A DNA stretch of 15,766 nt. Origin: Candidatus Taylorbacteria bacterium RIFCSPLOWO2_01_FULL_45_15b. GTDB lineage: Bacteria > Patescibacteriota > Minisyncoccia > Phycocordibacterales > 01-FULL-45-15b. The stretch lies in the NCBI GenBank assembly GCA_001822655.1, contig MHRX01000056.1, positions 1-15,766 of the forward strand, in the 5' to 3' direction. Position 1 is the first letter of the stretch; the number at the start of each line of letters is the position of its first letter. A program made the translations under genes and the position numbers. The notes under the pieces are model-generated. The model searched no databases. It saw nothing but the letters and a program-made list of their open reading frames with translations, and was not told the DNA's origin. This document shows, piece by piece, positions 11,186 to 15,766 of this stretch.

Positions 11186-11755
11186 ATGATTTCCTATATA
11201 GCAGGCAAAATACTCGCCAAAGGAGCGCGCCACACGGTTATTCTCTCTTCCGGCATTGGATACCGAGTTTTTGTCACAAATGAAACCCTCGAGAAGTTAG
11301 GCAAGATCGGTGAGGAAGCGCGCCTTTGGACCCATCACGCCGTACGCGAAGATTCGGAGGAGTTGTATGGATTTCCCACAGAAAAGGGAGTGGATTTTTT
11401 CGAACTACTCCTCTCGATCTCCGGAATCGGCCCGAAATCTGCACTTTCAATTCTCGGCGTCGCTACGATCGAGATGCTTCAAAACGCTATATCATCCGGC
11501 GATATTTCGTACCTCACCAAAGTCTCGGGAATTGGCACAAAGACGGCAAATAAAATCGTGCTCGAGCTTAAGGAAAAAGTGGGCGTCCTTGGGGAAGGGT
11601 TTACGATGAAACAAGATGTTGATGCAATGGAAGCTTTGAAGGCACTCGGTTACGGACAGACGGAAATTCGAGAAGCTCTAAAACAATTGGCGCCCAATGT
11701 CGAAAAAACGGGAGACAAAGTAAAAGCCGCACTCAAAATTTTGGCTAAATCCTAG
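11186..11755 (+). CDS. ruvA: Holliday junction branch migration protein RuvA
   Basis: A 189-aa RuvA. Domain I starts MISYIAGKIL and includes GIGYRVFV; domain II has two helix-hairpin-helix motifs, SISGIGPKSAL (78-88) and VSGIGTKTANKIVLEL (113-128); domain III (about 144-189) contains EALKALGYGQTEIREAL, which contacts RuvB. The tetramer binds four-way junctions and directs RuvB. I chose the ATG at 11186; the frame is open further upstream but only the shorter form begins like RuvA. Neither ruvB nor ruvC is next to it. ruvX lies about 3 kb to the left. Confidence 0.96.
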   Translation: MISYIAGKILAKGARHTVILSSGIGYRVFVTNETLEKLGKIGEEARLWTHHAVREDSEELYGFPTEKGVDFFELLLSISGIGPKSALSILGVATIEMLQNAISSGDISYLTKVSGIGTKTANKIVLELKEKVGVLGEGFTMKQDVDAMEALKALGYGQTEIREALKQLAPNVEKTGDKVKAALKILAKS

Positions 11756-11803
11756 ACCTGTGGCAGGTCAGGATCGCCCGAACATTCTGTGCCACAGAAT
11801 GTT
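11755..11803 (+). terminator. two hairpins after ruvA
   Basis: GACCTG-TGG-CAGGTC starts at the last base of the stop codon. AACATTCTGT (11781-11790) pairs with ACAGAATGTT, loop GCC, followed by only four T in total. It may be a weak terminator for ruvA. Confidence 0.4.
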
Positions 11804-11836
11804 TTAGGGGAAAATAGATTATTCAAGCGTTTTTAG

Positions 11837-11842
11837 TATGAT
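11837..11842 (+). promoter_or_regulatory. -10 box (TATGAT) of the Mur ligase gene
   Basis: TATGAT with six bases before the ATG at 11849, so the predicted first RNA base is the A of ATG. No good -35 is seen. Confidence 0.45.
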
Positions 11843-11848
11843 AAGGCC

Positions 11849-13147
11849 ATGGACCTCCTAACACATATCGGAAAAAAAATAATTCCCCGCAGAGTTTTTT
11901 CTTTTTTCCAACCGCTCTATCATTGGAAACTTGCGCTCTTGGGCGCCCTTTTTTACCGCTTCCCTTCTCGCCGCATTCGCGTCATTGCTATTACTGGCAC
12001 AAAAGGAAAAAGTTCGACGGCAGAATTCGTGAATGCAATTTTTGAAGCGGCGGGACACAAAACTGCGCTTGCTTCGACCATTCGCTTTAAAATCGGTGAC
12101 AAAAGCGAACGCAATCTCTTCAAGATGACAATGCCTGGACGATTTTTTATTCAGAAATTTTTGCGAAACGCAGTAAACGCAGGCTGTGACACAGCGGTTG
12201 TCGAAATGACAAGCGAAGGAGCAAGACAATCTAGACATAAGTTTATTGATCTTGATGCACTCATATTTCTCAACCTCGCACCCGAACATATTGAATCCCA
12301 CGGATCTTATAAAAAATATGTCGCTGCAAAGCTAAAACTCGCCGAGGCGCTTCAAAATTCACCGAAAGAAAAGCGCGTGCTTATTGTAAATGCCGACGAC
12401 AAAGAGGCTTCTAGATTTCTCACGTATCAAATTCCCGAAAAAATTTCTTTCGGACTGAAAAATGCCGAACCGTATGAAGCGCGCTCTGAAGGATCTGCGT
12501 TTTCATTCCAGAGAGCGCAAATTTCCCTCCAATTACCGGGCGCGTTCTCAATTTACAACGCCTACGCCGCGGCAGCATGCGCGCATGCTTTTGGAATAAG
12601 TGCAGAAATAATAAAAAAAGGGCTGGAAAGTGTAAAAATTATTCGGGGACGCGCGGAAGCCATATCTTCAAATAAAGGATTTGATGTCATTGTGGACTAC
12701 GCCCACACACCAGATTCCCTCCGCGCGTTATACGAAGCATATCCGAATAAAAGAAAAATCTGCGTTTTGGGCAATACAGGGGGCGGCAGAGACACGTGGA
12801 AGCGACCAGAGATGGGTGGAATCGCTGAAAAGTACTGCGACGAAATAATTCTCACAAATGAGGATCCTTATGATGAAGATCCGCAAAAAATTATTGACGA
12901 CATGGCCGCGGGAATGAGTATCAAAAAACCAAAAATAGTTTTGGACAGAAGAGAAGCGATTCGTGAGGCGATAAAACTTGCAAGCACCCTAAATCCATCC
13001 GCTGAGACGGATGGATCGGGTACCGCTAATAACAACAATCGGATTGTTGTTATTAGCGGTAAAGGCACTGATCCCTATGTCATGGGACCAAACGGATCTA
13101 AAATTCCATGGGATGATGCTTCTATAGTTCGGGAGGAATTGGAATAA
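11849..13147 (+). CDS. MurE-like Mur ligase without the N-terminal UDP-binding domain
   Basis: A 432-aa Mur ligase. The ATP loop ITGTKGKSST is at 48-57; the carbamoylated-lysine region is YVAAKLKL; VDYAHTPDSL and NTGGGRDTWKRPEMG mark the ATP/metal site of the C-terminal part; GKGTDPY is near the end. It has only about 45 residues before the ATP loop, against about 100 in MurE, so the usual UDP-binding domain is missing, replaced by a short segment with FFQPLYHWKLALLGAL. The mDAP-MurE motif DNPR is here EDPY (TNEDPYDEDP), so diaminopimelate is unlikely. It probably joins an amino acid to a wall precursor or another acid; the substrate is unknown. Codons for residues about 382-405 contain two palindromes. 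It overlaps the convergent amidotransferase gene by 26 bp. Confidence 0.88.
   Translation: MDLLTHIGKKIIPRRVFSFFQPLYHWKLALLGALFYRFPSRRIRVIAITGTKGKSSTAEFVNAIFEAAGHKTALASTIRFKIGDKSERNLFKMTMPGRFFIQKFLRNAVNAGCDTAVVEMTSEGARQSRHKFIDLDALIFLNLAPEHIESHGSYKKYVAAKLKLAEALQNSPKEKRVLIVNADDKEASRFLTYQIPEKISFGLKNAEPYEARSEGSAFSFQRAQISLQLPGAFSIYNAYAAAACAHAFGISAEIIKKGLESVKIIRGRAEAISSNKGFDVIVDYAHTPDSLRALYEAYPNKRKICVLGNTGGGRDTWKRPEMGGIAEKYCDEIILTNEDPYDEDPQKIIDDMAAGMSIKKPKIVLDRREAIREAIKLASTLNPSAETDGSGTANNNNRIVVISGKGTDPYVMGPNGSKIPWDDASIVREELE
12993..13061. repeat. two palindromes inside the Mur ligase gene
   Basis: ATCCATCCG (12993-13001) pairs with CGGATGGAT (13008-13016). TACCGCTAATAACAACAATC (13021-13040) pairs perfectly with the 20 bases at 13042-13061, with a single G between. 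The right arm encodes the conserved strand IVVISG; the left arm is its inverse and reads in frame as GTANNNN. Confidence 0.9.
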
Positions 13148-13715
13148 TTATTTTTTTTGTTAGCGCATTAACCGCGCGAAAGAAAATTTCGTCACCCGTG
13201 GTTTCATTTATAAAATGTTCGGGATGAAACTGAAGTCCTACTATCGGACGGGTCGTATGTTCAAGCATCTCGACAGCGTGTTCTGACAGTGCAATTGCTC
13301 GCAATGGATCCTTGACATGACGGACAGCCCAGCGATGCGACTCATATACTTCAAATGTTTCATCATGCCTCATCAATACACTTTCGCCCGTGCCCTTGAT
13401 CGTAATGACTTGCCTATGCCGTTCACCAAGAAATTCAAGCGTTGCGGAAAATGTCGTGGCAATGATTTCGCACCCCAAACAAATTCCGAGAATCGGTATT
13501 TTCGATTGGCGAATAAAATCAATCTCCTTTTGCAAACGACCTTGATTCCCCACCACAGAAAACAAACTACCGCCAGAAAGTACAGCAAGATCGTATCCAT
13601 CGTAAAGATTTTGACCGAGCTCTATGTAAGATATTTCTTCCACTTCATTGCCGCGCAAAAGATTTTTTAATTTATCAAGTGGCGTTGCGGCATTATTTAC
13701 GAGAAGAATTTTCAT
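13122..13715 (-). CDS. class I glutamine amidotransferase
   Basis: A 197-aa class I (triad) glutamine amidotransferase. The nucleophile motif is GICLGCE with Cys 82; the His-Glu pair is FHPEH (His 164, Glu 166); LSGGS (46-50) forms the oxyanion region. It releases ammonia from glutamine for a partner synthetase, as in TrpG, PabA and the GuaA N-domain. No partner domain is fused, so the acceptor is unknown; a gamma-glutamyl hydrolase role is also possible. The ATG at 13715 follows a TACAAT box by six bases. It is transcribed away from the TrpR-like gene, with a palindromic operator 50 bp upstream. Confidence 0.88.
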   Translation of the reverse strand: MKILLVNNAATPLDKLKNLLRGNEVEEISYIELGQNLYDGYDLAVLSGGSLFSVVGNQGRLQKEIDFIRQSKIPILGICLGCEIIATTFSATLEFLGERHRQVITIKGTGESVLMRHDETFEVYESHRWAVRHVKDPLRAIALSEHAVEMLEHTTRPIVGLQFHPEHFINETTGDEIFFRAVNALTKKIIIPIPPEL

Positions 13716-13721
13716 TTTTTT

Positions 13722-13727
13722 ATTGTA
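13722..13727 (-). promoter_or_regulatory. -10 box (TACAAT) of the amidotransferase gene
   Basis: TACAAT on the minus strand with six bases to the ATG, predicting a leaderless mRNA. The -35 region has no strong match at 16-18 bp. Confidence 0.5.
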
Positions 13728-13764
13728 TCACGACCAAAAAGTCCAAACGATGTCTTTTTTTCAA

Positions 13765-13784
13765 TCATACGATATATCGTATGA
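13765..13784. promoter_or_regulatory. palindromic operator O1
   Basis: TCATACGATATATCGTATGA, a perfect 20-bp palindrome (22 bp with the flanking A/T). It is upstream of the amidotransferase promoter, centred about 59 bp before its start. Confidence 0.75.
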
Positions 13785-13837
13785 TATTGCGGAAAGAAAA
13801 AAAATTTGTAGGAGTGAACTGCGACATGATTCGTTTT

Positions 13838-13857
13838 TCATACGATATATCGCATGA
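13838..13857. promoter_or_regulatory. palindromic operator O2
   Basis: TCATACGATATATCGCATGA, one base off the O1 sequence. Centre 73 bp from that of O1, between the divergent genes. The rest of 13785-13949 shows no gene. Confidence 0.7.
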
Positions 13858-13949
13858 AAATAAATACAATCATCGTGGTTAAAACGTTGTTGAAAATGTG
13901 GTTGCCAATCATGACGACGAGGTCAATTTGCACAAAACCGATTGTCCTT

Positions 13950-13969
13950 TCATACGATATATCGTATTA
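13950..13969 (+). promoter_or_regulatory. palindromic operator O3 and promoter of the TrpR-like gene
   Basis: TCATACGATATATCGTATTA, one base off consensus. Its right end overlaps a TATTAT -10 box (13965-13970) eight bases before the ATG at 13979. Binding here would block transcription of the regulator gene. Confidence 0.72.
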
Positions 13970-13978
13970 TTTTACTCG

Positions 13979-14389
13979 ATGCCCCATGTTTCAAAAAGAC
14001 TTCTCCAGAAAAATATTTATACGTCAATAATCGAGGATGTATCGTTTTTTCTTTCGCGAACCAAAGAAAAGGCGTCGGTTCGGCGATTTCTTAAGGAGAT
14101 TCTCACCTCTACCGAAGAACTCATGATAGCAAAGCGATTGGCGGTCATTTATATGCTTTCCGAAGGATATTCTCCGTATCGTATTTATCAAGATCTCAAA
14201 ATCAGCCCATCAACCGTTGAGCGCTATGAAAATTATCTTCAGAAAGGGAGATACAAAACCCTTGTACAATTCATTACTCGTGAAAAAAACTCTAAAAAAC
14301 TTCCGGAATGGATACTTTTATTGATCGATCTCTATCGGGACCGTCCGCGAAAAATCGGCAAAAGATATGAATGGCTCAAACACTTTTAA
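13979..14389 (+). CDS. TrpR/YerC-family DNA-binding regulator
   Basis: A 136-aa protein. Residues 40-87 match the Trp repressor family: EILTSTEELMIAKRLAVIYM is the dimer core, and EGYSPYRIYQDLKISPSTVERYENYL is the helix-turn-helix. Length and the extra C-terminal helix (about 108-136) resemble the YerC/YecD TrpR-related group. Residues 1-38 (FLSRTKEKASVRRFL) form helices for dimer contact. I chose the ATG at 13979; an upstream GTG at 13898 would place operator O3 inside the gene. O3 covers its promoter and O1, O2, O4 and O5 surround it, so it very probably regulates itself and its neighbours. Its ligand is unknown. Confidence 0.88.
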   Translation: MPHVSKRLLQKNIYTSIIEDVSFFLSRTKEKASVRRFLKEILTSTEELMIAKRLAVIYMLSEGYSPYRIYQDLKISPSTVERYENYLQKGRYKTLVQFITREKNSKKLPEWILLLIDLYRDRPRKIGKRYEWLKHF

Positions 14390-14415
14390 ACGTAATAATG
14401 TTTGACAGCTCCATT

Positions 14416-14435
14416 TCATACGATATATCGTATGA
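14416..14435. promoter_or_regulatory. palindromic operator O4
   Basis: Identical to O1 over 20 bp; the palindrome extends perfectly to 26 bp (14413-14438). It lies between the regulator stop and fpg. Confidence 0.75.
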
Positions 14436-14492
14436 AATATATACGCGGTAATAAGATGTGAGACAATTTCCTCAAGAAATCAAATTATTACT

Positions 14493-14512
14493 TCATACGA
14501 TATATCGTATGA
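14493..14512 (+). promoter_or_regulatory. palindromic operator O5 upstream of fpg
   Basis: Identical to O1 over 20 bp, 77 bp from O4. It ends 9-11 bp before a TAGATA/GATAAT -10 candidate (14522-14529), so it covers the -35 region of the fpg promoter. The ATG of fpg is about 15 bases beyond. Confidence 0.75.
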
Positions 14513-14543
14513 AATTCGCTTTAGATAATAAAACAAAGAAAAG

Positions 14544-15458
14544 ATGCCCGAATTACCGGAAGTACATACGACGGCCACGATGCTTGACCGCCTTGCGAGA
14601 GGTTGCGTTATTCACGGCGTGTGGACTGATTATGATTCAGCCTTCAATCGCGGGAAAAGTAATATTAAAGATCGAAAATATTTTAAACTCTTAAAAAAGA
14701 CGATTACAGGAAAAAAGATCATAGGCGTCCGACGGAGAGCCAAAAATGTCCTCATCGATCTCTCGAGCAATGTCACGATCCTTATTCACATGAAAATGAC
14801 CGGGCATATCCTGTATGGGAAATACGAAAAAGCAAGTGTGGTGAAAAAGGAAATATGGAAAACGCTCGAAAAAGGGCCGCTCGAAGATCCATTCAATCAA
14901 TTCATTCATTTCGTCCTTACGCTCGACAACGGCAAACACGTCGCGCTCTCGGATGTGCGCAAATTCGCTAAAGTGCTTTTTTTTGAAACCAACGCGCCTC
15001 CTGAAAATCTGTTGGAACTAGGCCCTGAACCGCTAGAAAGAGAGTTCTCGCTCAAAAAATTCATCGAGCGGCTTTCTTTAAGGCAGAAAGGAAAAATCAA
15101 ACAAGTGCTTCTCGACCAAACGGTTATTGCGGGAATTGGAAATATTTACTCCGACGAGTCGCTCTGGTATTCAAAAATTCATCCTGAATCGAGAGTAGAG
15201 AGAATCCCACACGATATACTTTCGAATCTTTTTACTTCTGTGAAACATGTACTGCGGGACGCAATAAATTCGGGAGGAGACTCGCTGTCTGATTACCGAA
15301 ATCCTCGCGGCGAAAAAGGCGGTTACCAAAATTTTCACAAAGCATACCAACAGACTGGTAAAAAATGCCGCCGAGCCCGGTGTGGAGGAACGATCAGACG
15401 CATTATTATCGGCGGCAGAAGCGGGCATTTCTGCGATACGCATCAAAAAAAATATTAA
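14544..15458 (+). CDS. mutM: formamidopyrimidine-DNA glycosylase (Fpg/MutM)
   Basis: A 304-aa Fpg. The N-terminus MPELPEV gives the catalytic Pro 2 and Glu 3; RRRAKNVLIDL holds the conserved beta-hairpin Lys; LLDQTVIAGIGNIYSDESLW is the helix-two-turn-helix; the C-terminal zinc finger starts CRRARC. It removes oxidised purines such as 8-oxoguanine and cuts the strand. The zinc ligands are CX4C-X16-CX2H (Cys 275, 280, 297 and His 300), not the usual CX2C-X16-CX2C. The middle contains an insertion (about 95-120) that makes it longer than the usual 270 aa. Operators O4 and O5 just upstream put it under the likely control of the TrpR-like protein. Confidence 0.95.
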   Translation: MPELPEVHTTATMLDRLARGCVIHGVWTDYDSAFNRGKSNIKDRKYFKLLKKTITGKKIIGVRRRAKNVLIDLSSNVTILIHMKMTGHILYGKYEKASVVKKEIWKTLEKGPLEDPFNQFIHFVLTLDNGKHVALSDVRKFAKVLFFETNAPPENLLELGPEPLEREFSLKKFIERLSLRQKGKIKQVLLDQTVIAGIGNIYSDESLWYSKIHPESRVERIPHDILSNLFTSVKHVLRDAINSGGDSLSDYRNPRGEKGGYQNFHKAYQQTGKKCRRARCGGTIRRIIIGGRSGHFCDTHQKKY

Positions 15459-15489
15459 AAAAACACTTTGCCTAAATAGGTACAAAGTG
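15457..15489 (-). terminator. terminator of the 15472 gene
   Basis: Minus strand: CACTTTG (15489-15483), 12-nt loop, CAAAGTG (15470-15464), then seven T. It overlaps the stop codons of both convergent genes and may serve both, although on the plus strand no T-run follows. Confidence 0.65.
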
Positions 15490-15766
15490 CGTAATGGTCG
15501 AAACCGGTCGATATCCTCGGCGGGATAATTCACGAATAATAAATTTCTTTCTCTCATCTAGCGACATCCACTTTTTTGGATTGTCCTGAATTCTCGACAA
15601 GAGAATTTCAAACGCCTTTCGGTTTTGGACTTTATACAGTCCTACATTTATCTCTTTTGCTGGATCGCCATAATTAGCCCTGGCACAGGTTGTCACAAGA
15701 ACATACATACGGTACCGAGTATATTCAAAATATGGATTTAGGCAATTATCGCGAAACAAGCTCGTA
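15472..15766 (-). CDS. hypothetical protein, 5' end outside the window
   Basis: The visible part is about 97 codons with no stop up to the window edge. The first in-frame start is a TTG at 15759, but the true start may lie outside; an internal ATG is at residue 18 of that frame (MYVLVTTCARANYG). The sequence has a hydrophobic strand (MYVLVTTC), a NVGLYKVQNRKAFEILL stretch and a basic C-terminal half with DERKKFIIRELSRRGYRPV. I do not recognise the family. It ends in TAG within the terminator hairpin and is convergent with mutM. Confidence 0.65.
   Translation of the reverse strand, partial: TSLFRDNCLNPYFEYTRYRMYVLVTTCARANYGDPAKEINVGLYKVQNRKAFEILLSRIQDNPKKWMSLDERKKFIIRELSRRGYRPVSTITHFVPI

Noticed and set aside
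11849..13715. MurT-GatD amidation pair formed by the Mur ligase and the glutamine amidotransferase
   Set aside because: The genes are convergent, not in an operon. The ligase has no MurT-type C-terminal domain and the amidotransferase has the TrpG/GuaA-type GICLGCE site.
13898..13978. Longer TrpR-like protein starting at GTG 13898
   Set aside because: It would contain operator O3 and the -10 box inside the gene, and the added residues do not resemble the family.

Overview
The window looks like a piece of chromosome from a small-genome bacterium of the Patescibacteria (CPR), most likely a Parcubacteria/Paceibacteria-type lineage. This is inferred, not proven. The reasons are the gene content (a PilM-PilN-PilO operon, a free-standing MetRS-type tRNA-binding domain, a Mur ligase without the usual N-terminal domain, a membrane-anchored DsbA with VKOR, a TrpR-like regulator, small LAGLIDADG and GIY-YIG ORFs), short genes, few Shine-Dalgarno sites, and tRNAs without encoded CCA. 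TGA is used as an ordinary stop (rluD-like, acyP, pilN, pilO, ruvX), so the code is standard table 11.

Layout. Positions 1-2350 (minus strand) hold a LAGLIDADG endonuclease gene and an acyP-rluD-like-rplS operon ending at a clear terminator. Positions 2350-4780 are mostly non-coding: a structured leader, tRNA-Val(TAC), three tandem degenerate repeat units, a DUF378 membrane protein, more repeat units, tRNA-Arg(TCT), a GIY-YIG gene and two tandem repeats carrying tRNA-Arg 5' ends. Positions 4783-7292 are a type IV pilus inner-membrane operon (pilM-pilN-pilO plus a one-TM protein). Then come metG-beta, ruvX and tRNA-Ser(TGA) on the minus strand, a plus-strand dsbA-VKOR pair, and a two-TM protein. 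Positions 10156-10780 hold two tRNA-Arg genes (CCG, GCG), each with repeat DNA at its 3' side. Next are rpsT (minus), ruvA and a Mur ligase (plus), a class I glutamine amidotransferase (minus), a TrpR-family regulator and fpg/mutM (plus), and a hypothetical gene running off the right edge.

How the genes work together. Pilus assembly (PilM/N/O), extracytoplasmic disulfide formation (DsbA plus VKOR), Holliday-junction and DNA repair (RuvA, RuvX, Fpg), translation (L19, S20, MetRS-beta, five tRNAs, RluD-like pseudouridylation) and wall precursor synthesis are represented.

Most notable observations. (1) A family of repeat units anchored to tRNA 3' ends, with tRNA-derived direct and inverted copies and a covarying terminator hairpin with an invariant CTGC loop. 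(2) Five near-identical 20-bp palindromes around a TrpR-like gene and fpg, a probable operator set. (3) A recurring layout in which the -10 box lies 6-8 nt before the start codon, predicting leaderless mRNAs, including a tRNA-Ser/ruvX junction with one base between tRNA and AUG. (4) A 20-bp-arm perfect inverted repeat inside the Mur ligase coding sequence.
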